Positions 1-5,747 of a DNA stretch of 5,747 nucleotides are shown here, in pieces; positions within the stretch are counted from its first letter, which is position 1, and every line of letters begins with the position of its first letter. Below the pieces are notes generated by a model, which worked only from the letters and a program-made list of their open reading frames with translations, was not told where the DNA came from and made no database searches. This stretch comes from an uncultured Planctomycetota bacterium (GTDB lineage Bacteria; Planctomycetota; Planctomycetia; Pirellulales; UBA1268), in contig CAJQGO010000194.1 in assembly GCA_905477565.1 (NCBI GenBank), forward strand, positions 1 to 5,747, in the 5' to 3' direction. A program made the translations under genes and the position numbers.

Positions 1-813
1 GTTGGCGTTGCTCAGGTCGGCCTCTGTGCGATGAATCTAGCGTTATGGGACATTCAGTTGAAAGTAGAGGAAGTGCCACTGTGGCGGCATCTTGGTCCGG
101 TTAAAGATCGTGTGAAGGCGTACAACACCGATGGTGGCTGGTTGACATGGACAACCAACGAGGTGATCGATGACATGCACCGCATTATCGATCGAGGGTT
201 TGATGCAGTCAAAATGAAACTTGGACGTTCAGATCCGAAGGAAGATTTCCAACGGGTGCGTGCAGTGCGGCAAGCGATAGGGGACGAAATTCAATTGATG
301 GTTGATGTGAATACAGTCTGGGATTTGGAGACTGCAATACAATGGGGTGGCCGCCTTGAGGAGTTGAATGTCGAATGGCTCGAAGAGCCTCTGCACCCTT
401 TTGATATACGATCGCACGCTGCACTTGCTCGAGCGATACGAACACCCGTCGCAGTTGGTGAAACGGTCTATACGGCTTACGGCTTTCGTGAATACATTGA
501 CCAGCAGGCAGCCGCTGTTTTGCAGGCTGATGTGACAAAACTGTCTGGAATCGAAGAATGGCTAGAAGTTGCCGCGATTGGTCAGAAACATGGTATGCCG
601 GTGATTCCTCACACAAATGTACAGCAGAATGTCCATGCTCAGCTTGCTGCGGCAACAACGAATACACCGATGATCGAATGTTGTTATGAATCACTCTTTG
701 AGATCTGGGAGAATCCGATCCGTGTTGTTGACGGCCATTACACCCTCCCCGAAGTTCCAGGGATTAATGGAAAGCTGACAGATACAGTTCTGACAAACTT
801 TCGAGTGAGCTGA
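1..813 (+). CDS. Mandelate racemase/muconate lactonizing enzyme family protein (enolase superfamily), 5'-truncated by window edge
   Basis: The frame is open from base 1 (VGVAQVGLCAMNLALWDIQ), so the gene starts upstream; the ATG at 31 lies inside the conserved end of the N-terminal capping domain and is not the real start. Numbering from that Met, the barrel carries Lys61-x-Lys63 (VKMK), metal ligands Asp92 (VDVN), Glu118 (WLEEP) and Glu144 (VGE), the Asp167/His194 dyad (QADVTK, IPHT) and Glu216. Spacings from Lys61 through His194 equal those of mandelate racemase K164, K166, D195, E221, E247, D270 and H297, which places it in the MR subgroup. Such enzymes abstract the proton alpha to a carboxylate, mostly as sugar-acid dehydratases or racemases, in the cytoplasm. 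About 90-100 N-terminal residues are probably missing. Substrate cannot be read from sequence; an acid-sugar dehydratase is my best guess. Family is secure, specificity unknown. Confidence 0.92.
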   Translation, partial: VGVAQVGLCAMNLALWDIQLKVEEVPLWRHLGPVKDRVKAYNTDGGWLTWTTNEVIDDMHRIIDRGFDAVKMKLGRSDPKEDFQRVRAVRQAIGDEIQLMVDVNTVWDLETAIQWGGRLEELNVEWLEEPLHPFDIRSHAALARAIRTPVAVGETVYTAYGFREYIDQQAAAVLQADVTKLSGIEEWLEVAAIGQKHGMPVIPHTNVQQNVHAQLAAATTNTPMIECCYESLFEIWENPIRVVDGHYTLPEVPGINGKLTDTVLTNFRVS

Positions 814-814
814 T

Positions 815-840
815 ATGCATCCGGTATGACCCGGGCGCAT
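815..840 (+). other. Imperfect hairpin just after the enolase-superfamily gene
   Basis: ATGC (815-818) pairs with GCAT (837-840) and CCGG (821-824) with CCGG (831-834), joined by one A/C mismatch and one T/G wobble, with a 6-base loop. It begins one base after the stop codon. It could slow transcription or protect the 3' end of the message, but no T-run follows (GGAGAAG), so it is not a classic intrinsic terminator. The rest of the spacer to the next gene holds only short overlapping inverted repeats (CCAAA 883-887 with TTTGG 892-896; AAGAG 886-890 with CTCTT 900-904) and no convincing promoter. Confidence 0.25.
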
Positions 841-922
841 GGAGAAGATACACTCGATGCTAAGAAAATAGTTTTTGTCAGCCCAAAGAGTTTTGGTTTC
901 TCTTATGAAGACACTCAGGCAA

Positions 923-2026
923 ATGAAGAAAGTTTTTGACATGCGTTGTGTGGTACAAGCCGGTCTGTTCGCTTTGATCCTGTGTGCGGTCACAGCTTCT
1001 GCTCATGATGCATCACGTGAAACGAACCGCAGTGCTGTGAATGCTGAGATGGTTGCCCGGGTGGAGGCATGGCTGAGCCTACTGACACAACAGCAGCACA
1101 GGTCAGCGTGCTTTCCATTTCAGAGTGACGAGCGATTGAATTGGCACTTCGTGCCTCGTGAACGCCTCGGGCTGCCACTGAAAGCAATGAATCTTCAGCA
1201 GCGGCGAGCAGCTTACGCACTGTTGCAAACAGGGCTCAGCCAGCAAGGGTATCTTAAGGCAACAACGATCATGAGTCTGGAAAGCGTCTTGCGCGAACTC
1301 GAGAAAGATCGCCCTGGTAATGAACAACGGCGCGATCCTGAGAAGTACTGGTTCTCGGTGTTTGGTACTCCGTCGGAAACTGAGCCGTGGGGCTGGCGAT
1401 TGGAAGGACATCATGTGTCAATTAATTTCAGTTCAGTGTCTGGTGCCATTGCTGGAGCAACACCGCTCTTTCTTGGGGCAAGTCCAGCGGAAATTCGAAC
1501 CGGTCCCCGGGCTGGCCAGCGAGTGCTTGCCGCTGAAGAAGATATGGCACGGAACCTGATTGTTTCTCTACAGGACAATCATGCAAAGAAATCAGTAATT
1601 TCGTCGGAGGCACCGGATGAGGTGTTGACGGTTCCGGATGCATCGCTGGATCTGGGAGTGCCGCAAGGCGTGTTCGGAAAAGAGATGAGTCCGGTTCAGC
1701 AGTCGTTGTTTCGACAGCTAGTGGAGCAGATTGTACGAACGCTTCGAGGTGAATTAGCTGATGACGTGCTCGCAGAAGTCTCGGAGAACGAGTGGAAAGA
1801 GTTGTCGTTTGCATGGGCCGGAAGTTTTGAGCAAGGTCAAGGTCATTACTATCGAATCCAAGGCCCTTCATTTATTATCGAATATGACAACACCCAGAAC
1901 GATGCCAATCACGCTCATATAGTATGGCATTCATTGGAAAACAACTTTGGGCTCGATGCTCTTCGGCGGCACTATGAAAGCCAGCATGATGGGCCGCATG
2001 CGGATGGTGTTCACGGTCAACCCTAA
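923..2026 (+). CDS. DUF3500 domain-containing protein, probably exported
   Basis: The function is unknown. The protein matches the DUF3500 family along its length. Family landmarks, numbered from the ATG at 923, are YWFSVFG (142-148), PWGWRLEGHHVSINF (155-169), LFLGASPAEIRTGPRAGQRVL (about 182-202), AEEDMAR (204-210) and EYDNTQNDANHAHIVWH (320-336), followed by FGLDALRRHY. The repeated conserved His and Asp residues suggest a metal or ligand site, but this is inference. Residues 1-27 look like a Sec signal peptide: MKK and Arg, a hydrophobic stretch (AGLFALILCAV), then ASA before HD. I chose 923 because it gives a normal 8-residue n-region; ATG 905, ATG 941 and TTG 875 are also in frame, and no strong ribosome binding site separates them. 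The length of 367 residues is normal for the family. The stop overlaps that of the convergent DUF447 gene. Family call is strong, export likely, role open. Confidence 0.9.
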   Translation: MKKVFDMRCVVQAGLFALILCAVTASAHDASRETNRSAVNAEMVARVEAWLSLLTQQQHRSACFPFQSDERLNWHFVPRERLGLPLKAMNLQQRRAAYALLQTGLSQQGYLKATTIMSLESVLRELEKDRPGNEQRRDPEKYWFSVFGTPSETEPWGWRLEGHHVSINFSSVSGAIAGATPLFLGASPAEIRTGPRAGQRVLAAEEDMARNLIVSLQDNHAKKSVISSEAPDEVLTVPDASLDLGVPQGVFGKEMSPVQQSLFRQLVEQIVRTLRGELADDVLAEVSENEWKELSFAWAGSFEQGQGHYYRIQGPSFIIEYDNTQNDANHAHIVWHSLENNFGLDALRRHYESQHDGPHADGVHGQP

Positions 2027-2604
2027 GTTGTTGGCTTGAAGGATCGCTTCGCAGTCTGATCAAAAATGAGATCAAAAGCTTGCCGCTCGTGTTCACCAGC
2101 CGTTTTTACAACAAGGGATTGAAGGGATTCAAGCTGGTGTTGAACTTCCTCAGCATCGAGTAGATGAAGTCTGCTGAAAAGAATGGCGGCTTCAATCACG
2201 GCATGCGCTGCCCTGTTAAAGCCTCGGAACGGGCGAATGAGATGTGACTTTTGTATGCGTGCATGCAGTCGACAGCGTTGTGCGGTTGTGTCTGCTTGTT
2301 CAATGCGGAACTCAAACGCCTCACAGGCATCTTCAAGAATCCAGCCACTGACCGTATCGGCCGGACGAGTGTGAGGCTGTGGATATGGCACGCCGGTCAC
2401 GGCCTGAGCAAAGAGCAAAGCATTATCAGTGAGATGAAAGACGCCCTCTGGCTGAGACGCAAGCAGGCTCGCAGTCCTGCTGCCTTGGAAAGGCTTGAGG
2501 ATGAGGTGAGTCATGGATCGAGAGTCAGCCACTTCAGGGCCCATCGCAGCGATATGTATGTCTCCATCCGCTGTTCTCGTTGTAAGAAGGCCTTCGAGAA
2601 TCAC
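2023..2604 (-). CDS. DUF447 family protein (flavin-reductase-like FMN-binding fold), tetrahydromethanopterin-island associated
   Basis: The 193-residue product matches DUF447, known from methanogens and from bacteria with H4MPT-linked one-carbon genes. From the GTG start, the N-terminal split-barrel part reads ILEGLLTTRTADGD (2-15), AAMGPEV (19-25), LILKPF (34-39) and GVFHLTDNALLFAQAVTG (54-71). The C-terminal helical part carries the signature RPFRGFNRAAHAVIEAAILFSRLHLL (124-149) and then KTAGEHERQAFDLI. An archaeal relative is known to bind FMN, so a flavin-dependent redox role in cofactor biosynthesis is plausible, but no reaction is established. Start choice: the frame opens earlier at a TTG at 2673 (216 residues), but homologues typically begin at the ILEG segment, an AAAAAGG lies 10 bases before the GTG, and the TTG falls inside an operator-like palindrome. 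Its stop overlaps the DUF3500 stop. It is divergent from the DUF6513-pabB-pabA set. Family secure, start uncertain. Confidence 0.88.
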   Translation of the reverse strand: MILEGLLTTRTADGDIHIAAMGPEVADSRSMTHLILKPFQGSRTASLLASQPEGVFHLTDNALLFAQAVTGVPYPQPHTRPADTVSGWILEDACEAFEFRIEQADTTAQRCRLHARIQKSHLIRPFRGFNRAAHAVIEAAILFSRLHLLDAEEVQHQLESLQSLVVKTAGEHERQAFDLIFDQTAKRSFKPTT

Positions 2605-2614
2605 AGGAACCGAA

Positions 2615-2621
2615 CCTTTTT
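2615..2621 (-). promoter_or_regulatory. Candidate ribosome binding site for the GTG start of the DUF447 gene
   Basis: On the minus strand AAAAAGG is followed by 10 bases and then GTG (2604-2602), which opens directly into the conserved ILEGLLTT segment. The spacing is a little long but usable. The same CAAAAAGGTT string recurs at 2683-2674, where it abuts the alternative TTG with only two bases between AGG and the codon, too close for normal initiation. This favours GTG 2604. Confidence 0.4.
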
Positions 2622-2666
2622 GGGAGTCGTGGGGAAGAAGAGAAACCGCCTGTTTTTGAGATGTCG

Positions 2667-2687
2667 AACTCAAAACCTTTTTGAGTT
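2667..2687. promoter_or_regulatory. Perfect 9-bp inverted repeat, operator-like, between divergent genes
   Basis: The left arm AACTCAAAA (2667-2675), centre CCT and right arm TTTTGAGTT (2679-2687) form a perfect palindrome, extendable by one G/T wobble. It ends 12 bases before the DUF6513 ATG and lies about 63 bases upstream of the DUF447 GTG, the position expected for an operator controlling both divergent transcripts. In RNA it would also form a hairpin immediately upstream of the DUF6513 start. No T-run follows on the plus strand, so an intrinsic terminator is unlikely. I could not find a convincing -35/-10 pair in 2605-2699. Symmetry is certain; a regulatory role is inferred. Confidence 0.5.
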
Positions 2688-2699
2688 TACACTGGTTTC

Positions 2700-4142
2700 A
2701 TGATAGATGCCTCGCTTACCGGAGAACGGATTCATTTCGTCACAGGAAAGTTGTCGGAGCATGCGCTTCGAAACATGCTCGAGCGGCTGGCTGGCCAGAT
2801 CGGATTTCAGCCAACAGTTCAGGTGCTGAATATCACTGTTGCAGCATTAATGACAACGGACTGGATTGCACGGCGGCTTGAGGTGCCTGACGGTACCGAT
2901 CGTGTGGTTATCCCTGGACTGTGCAAGGGTGAGATGACACCGCTCGAGCAAAAAGCAGGTGTGCCCGTTGAACGAGGTCCGGAAGACTGTCGCCGTCTCG
3001 ACGAGTGGTTTGGTCAGAAACGACAGGATTTGGATGATTATGGAGAGCACAATATTGAGTTGATCGCGGAGATAAACCATGCGAATCGATTTTCACACAA
3101 AGAGCTGTTTGCAGAGTCGACTCGATTGCGATTAGCCGGAGCCGATGTGATTGATGTTGGCTGTACTCCAGGTGAGTCATGGGCAGATATTGGTAATGCC
3201 ATTGCCATGCTGGTTGATGAAGGGTTTCGCGTCTCCGTCGATAGTTTTGAACCGGGCGAAGTTCTGTCAGCTACGCAGGCCGGTGCATCGCTTGTGCTGT
3301 CAGTCAATTCAAGGAACGTAGACGCCGCGGGCGACTGGGGCTGTGAAGTTGTTGTCGTGCCTGATGAGCCATCAACGCTCAAGGGGTTTGATGAAACAAT
3401 CGCGCGGCTCAAAGTATTGGGTGTTCCGTGCAGGCTCGATCCTGTCCTTGAGCCAATTGGTTTTGGGTTTGCTGCGAGCCTTGGTCGGTATCTTGATGTG
3501 CGGGAACGATACCCGAAGTCTGAAATGATGATGGGTATTGGTAATCTGACGGAGTTGACAGATGTCGATTCAGCTGGCGTCAACACACTGCTTCTTGGCT
3601 TTTGTCAGGAGACGGGAATCCGTTCTGTGCTTACGACCGAAGTGATCCATTGGTCGAAAACCAGTGTCAAAGAGTGTGATCTCGCTCGCGCGCTTGTCTA
3701 TCATGCAGTCACAAACAAAACGCTGCCAAAGCATGTCGAGCCACGGCTGATTACGCTTCGGTCGGGGAAACAGCAGCTTCACGGTGACGACGCGCTTGAA
3801 CAGTTGGCTCTGGCAATTCGTGACCCGAATTTCCGAATATTTGCTGAACGTGGTGAGGTTCATCTTGTTGGGAAGAATCTTCACCTAGCTTCACGGGATC
3901 CGTTTCAACTTTTTTATCAACTGGCAGACCATGGTCGAACAGATATTGATCCAAATCATGCCTTTTACCTTGGGTACGAAATGGCAAAAGCAGTTACAGC
4001 GCTTACGCTTGGAAAAGACTACCGTCAGGATCAGGCCCTCGATTGGGGATACCTGACAGAATTGGAAATTGGATGTGGCCCATCTGAGGCGGCTGCGCGT
4101 GTGGCTGGTCCTGATAAAAAATCCCATAAGACTTTGGAATAA
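2700..4142 (+). CDS. DUF6513 / dihydropteroate-synthase-like pterin-binding protein, probable methanopterin biosynthesis
   Basis: The protein has 480 residues, well above the roughly 280 of folate-pathway FolP. Residues 1-105 form the DUF6513 region (HFVTGKLSEHALR, ITVAALMTTDWIARRL, VVIPGLCKG, GVPVERGPEDCRRL). Residues about 118-345 form a pterin-binding barrel: IAEIN (122-126), GADVIDVGCTPGES (147-160), VSVDSFEPGEV (178-188), DPVLEPIGFGF (247-257) and MMGIGNLTELTD (277-288). A third conserved segment (380-460) contains GEVHLVGKNLHL, DPFQLFYQL and HAFYLGYEMAKAVTALTLGKDYRQDQALDWG. The layout resembles the archaeal dihydropteroate-synthase-related family rather than FolP; the canonical FolP SRK and RVHDV motifs are not visible. 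Likely role: pterin-arylamine condensation in tetrahydromethanopterin synthesis (inference). The ATG at 2700 lacks an evident Shine-Dalgarno sequence. pabB follows after 17 bases, consistent with an operon supplying its aminobenzoate precursor. Confidence 0.9.
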   Translation: MIDASLTGERIHFVTGKLSEHALRNMLERLAGQIGFQPTVQVLNITVAALMTTDWIARRLEVPDGTDRVVIPGLCKGEMTPLEQKAGVPVERGPEDCRRLDEWFGQKRQDLDDYGEHNIELIAEINHANRFSHKELFAESTRLRLAGADVIDVGCTPGESWADIGNAIAMLVDEGFRVSVDSFEPGEVLSATQAGASLVLSVNSRNVDAAGDWGCEVVVVPDEPSTLKGFDETIARLKVLGVPCRLDPVLEPIGFGFAASLGRYLDVRERYPKSEMMMGIGNLTELTDVDSAGVNTLLLGFCQETGIRSVLTTEVIHWSKTSVKECDLARALVYHAVTNKTLPKHVEPRLITLRSGKQQLHGDDALEQLALAIRDPNFRIFAERGEVHLVGKNLHLASRDPFQLFYQLADHGRTDIDPNHAFYLGYEMAKAVTALTLGKDYRQDQALDWGYLTELEIGCGPSEAAARVAGPDKKSHKTLE

Positions 4143-4159
4143 TAAATCTTGGGTATTGT

Positions 4160-5686
4160 ATGAAATTGGAAGACATCTATCACTGGTACACCGCCTCGGG
4201 AGCCCTGGTTGCAGAATTGTCGCCAGAGACTGAACTTGTGAGTTTGATGGAAGGCCTTGCTTCACTTGGTGGGTTGGTGTGTTTCGATAGTAGTTCGGCA
4301 GCATCCGGTAGTCTTGCCTATGGCGTGGACCCTGAACAGGCTGATGGTGAGCAGTCCCTTGATCGATTTTCTTTCGTGGCGGCAGATCCGATTGAAAGTT
4401 TCGTGGTGCCTTCTTGTGCTGAGCCAGATGATGCTGAATCAATACAAGAAGTCCTACAACACATGAAAAGTCGTCTCGCTGACCTTTCATGCCAGTCAAT
4501 TCCGGGTCTGCCTCCTTTTCAGGGTGGTTTAGCAGGAATGTTGTCTTTCGACGCCGGCCTGGCACTCTTGGGTGTTGAGCAGACAGAAGGACATCACTCA
4601 GAGACCCCTCTCATGCAGTTTGGTATCTACGATGTGGTGTTTGCCTTTGATCACAAGCAGAGAAAGGTCTGGGCTATTTCCCAGGGTGTGCCAGGAAATA
4701 CACCAGCAGAACGACGAACCCGCAGCAGGGAGCGTTTTGAAAAGCATGTGTGTGCGTTCGAAGGAAGCCAAAGCCCGTCCTCTGAGACATTGCTTGTGCC
4801 TGCGAGTCGGACTACTTCGCCTCATTCATATCAACTTCCTGGCAGCAATAGTGTTTTTTCAACACACTCTCCTTCAACATACGCAAACATGGTGCAGTCA
4901 GGTATCGATCTGGTTCGTGCCGGTGATATTTTTCAAGTTAATCTTGCACAACAGTTTTCTGTCGCTGGATCGTGTCATCCACTTGAGCTTTACAAGAAGG
5001 CTCGTGTATGTAATCCAGCACCCTTTGCCGGTTACCTCGATTTCGGAGATGCTGCCATTGTGAGCATGTCTCCCGAACGATTTCTGAAGGTGACGCGTGG
5101 CTCTGTCTCGATGCATCCCATCAAAGGCACCCGTCGCGTGCTTTCTCGACCAGAAGCAGATCTGTACGCGAGTGCTGATTTACACTCGAGTGAAAAAGAT
5201 CGGGCAGAAAATGTCATGATCGTGGATCTGGTGCGGAACGATCTTTCACGTGTGTGCGAGCCGAGCAGTGTTATCGTAGAGGCGCTCTGTCGCCTTGAAC
5301 GATTTCGCTATGTCCAGCACCTCGTGTCCATTGTTTCAGGGCGACTTGTTGCCGGAGCAAGTGCTCTTGATGCAGTGCTTGCGGCATTTCCAGGCGGGAG
5401 CATAACCGGTGCTCCAAAGTACCGGGCGTGTGAGATCATCTGTCAGTTAGAGGCGAACGGGAGAGGCCCGTATTGTGGAACACTCGGCTATGTTGGCTTC
5501 GATGGCAATGCGGACTTGAATATCCTTATCCGCACATTTGTAGTTCATGAAAACAACATTACCTTTTCAGCGGGTGGTGGCGTGACCGTTGGGAGTGATC
5601 CAGCAATGGAATATGCAGAGAGTCTTCATAAAGCAGAGGGGATGCTGTCGGTGTTCGAGTCCACTGTTGCGGGGGGCTCAACATGA
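4160..5686 (+). CDS. pabB: Aminodeoxychorismate synthase component I (pABA synthesis)
   Basis: This 508-residue chorismate-utilising enzyme converts chorismate, with ammonia from PabA, into 4-amino-4-deoxychorismate, the precursor of p-aminobenzoate. The N-terminal domain (1-170) shows FDSS (42-45) and RFSFVAADPIESF (69-81). The catalytic domain has AGDIFQVNLAQQF (254-266), MSPERFL, PIKGTRR (320-326), EKDRAENVMIVDLVRNDL (345-362), FPGGSITGAPK (410-420), YCGTLGYVGFDGNADLNILIRT (438-459) and GGGVTVGSDPAMEYAES. Lys322 in PIKGT is the active-site lysine of PabB; anthranilate synthase TrpE has Ala there, which settles the assignment. FDSS and RFSF are separated by roughly 15-18 residues more than I expect, rich in Ser, Ala, Asp and Glu, suggesting a surface loop. 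The ATG at 4160 lies 17 bases after the DUF6513 stop without a strong Shine-Dalgarno, and the stop overlaps the pabA start (ATGA), implying co-transcription. Confidence 0.95.
   Translation: MKLEDIYHWYTASGALVAELSPETELVSLMEGLASLGGLVCFDSSSAASGSLAYGVDPEQADGEQSLDRFSFVAADPIESFVVPSCAEPDDAESIQEVLQHMKSRLADLSCQSIPGLPPFQGGLAGMLSFDAGLALLGVEQTEGHHSETPLMQFGIYDVVFAFDHKQRKVWAISQGVPGNTPAERRTRSRERFEKHVCAFEGSQSPSSETLLVPASRTTSPHSYQLPGSNSVFSTHSPSTYANMVQSGIDLVRAGDIFQVNLAQQFSVAGSCHPLELYKKARVCNPAPFAGYLDFGDAAIVSMSPERFLKVTRGSVSMHPIKGTRRVLSRPEADLYASADLHSSEKDRAENVMIVDLVRNDLSRVCEPSSVIVEALCRLERFRYVQHLVSIVSGRLVAGASALDAVLAAFPGGSITGAPKYRACEIICQLEANGRGPYCGTLGYVGFDGNADLNILIRTFVVHENNITFSAGGGVTVGSDPAMEYAESLHKAEGMLSVFESTVAGGST
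5671..5682 (+). promoter_or_regulatory. G-rich ribosome binding site before pabA, inside the end of pabB
   Basis: A run of six G (5671-5676) followed by CTCAAC precedes the ATG at 5683, a reasonable Shine-Dalgarno spacing. It lies in the last codons of pabB (AGGS), and with the ATGA stop/start overlap it points to translational coupling of the two glutamine-dependent synthase subunits. Confidence 0.5.
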
Positions 5687-5747
5687 TTGTTGTTCTCGAT
5701 AATCGAGACAGTTTTGTTTTTAATCTGGCACGATATTTCGTGCTTCT
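5683..5747 (+). CDS. pabA: Glutamine amidotransferase component II (PabA/TrpG family), 3'-truncated by window edge
   Basis: Only 21 codons are present: MIVVLDNRDSFVFNLARYF and two more residues. The start matches the class I glutamine amidotransferase subunits of aminodeoxychorismate and anthranilate synthases (typically MIL-IDN-DSF--NL--Y). The catalytic Cys-His-Glu triad lies beyond the window. The ATG overlaps the pabB TGA by four bases. PabA and TrpG cannot be separated by this short sequence, and one amidotransferase often serves both enzymes; I use pabA because of the adjoining PabB. Confidence 0.85.
   Translation, partial: MIVVLDNRDSFVFNLARYFVL

Noticed and set aside
209..694. 161-residue minus-strand open frame inside the enolase-superfamily gene
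   Set aside because: The opposite strand carries all catalytic motifs of a known family; this frame has none.
875..904. TTGTCA (875-880) as a -35 element before the DUF3500 gene, and TTG 875 as its start
   Set aside because: No acceptable -10 hexamer lies 16-18 bases downstream, and starting at 875 would put about 20 non-family residues before the signal peptide.
2058..2077. Direct repeat GATCAAAA at 2058-2065 and 2070-2077
   Set aside because: It sits in frame in the DUF447 gene and encodes the repeated FD in FDLIFDQ, so coding explains it.
2686..2693. TTTACACT as a promoter element for the DUF6513 gene
   Set aside because: Read as a -35 it would place transcription inside the gene; read as a -10 (TACACT) it has no -35 partner at usable spacing, although a leaderless message cannot be excluded.
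3038..3586. Long open frame on the minus strand opposite the DUF6513 gene
   Set aside because: It lies wholly antisense to a well-conserved protein, and its translation is Ser/Thr/Pro-rich with no recognisable domain; it is a codon-bias shadow.
2700..4142. Assignment as a standard folate-pathway FolP
   Set aside because: It is about 200 residues too long, has an extra DUF6513 region and C-terminal segment, and lacks visible SRK and RVHDV motifs.
3891..4565. 224-residue minus-strand open frame across the DUF6513-pabB junction
   Set aside because: It is antisense to two confidently assigned genes, has no family similarity I can recognise and no ribosome binding site.
4160..5686. Assignment of the chorismate enzyme as anthranilate synthase TrpE
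   Set aside because: Lys322 in PIKGT is diagnostic of PabB; TrpE has Ala at that site.

Overview
The window looks like ordinary chromosomal sequence from a planctomycete (phylum Planctomycetota). This rests on family content: a DUF3500 secreted protein, a DUF447 flavoprotein-like gene and a DUF6513-type dihydropteroate-synthase-like gene next to pabB. No ribosomal RNA or other phylogenetic marker is present, so the assignment is an inference (about 0.75). Coding density is high, base composition is moderate and even, and I see no mobile element, tRNA, rRNA or CRISPR.

Left part (1-2026, plus strand): the 3' two thirds of an enolase-superfamily gene of the mandelate racemase subgroup, entering from the left edge with every expected catalytic residue, then about 110 bases of spacer, then a complete DUF3500 gene encoding a probably exported protein of unknown function. 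The two genes are not obviously related in function.

Right part (2023-5747): a probable pterin/pABA cofactor locus. A DUF447 gene on the minus strand runs tail to tail into the DUF3500 gene, with the stop codons overlapping. Divergent from it, a plus-strand set runs DUF6513/dihydropteroate-synthase-like gene, 17-base gap, pabB, then pabA starting with a 4-base overlap and cut by the right edge. PabB carries the PIKGT lysine that separates aminodeoxychorismate synthase from anthranilate synthase, so the pair makes the pABA precursor. In planctomycetes, DUF447 and this archaeal-like synthase family are associated with the tetrahydromethanopterin (H4MPT)-linked one-carbon gene islands shared with methanogens and methylotrophs. 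The natural reading is that PabB/PabA supply pABA, the DUF6513 protein acts at a pterin-arylamine condensation, and DUF447 supplies an unknown, possibly FMN-dependent, step. The exact reactions of the DUF447 and DUF6513 proteins are inference.

The most notable non-coding signal is a perfect 9-bp inverted repeat with a 3-base centre (2667-2687) between the divergent DUF447 and DUF6513 genes. It overlaps the upstream TTG candidate start of DUF447 and so bears on which start is real.
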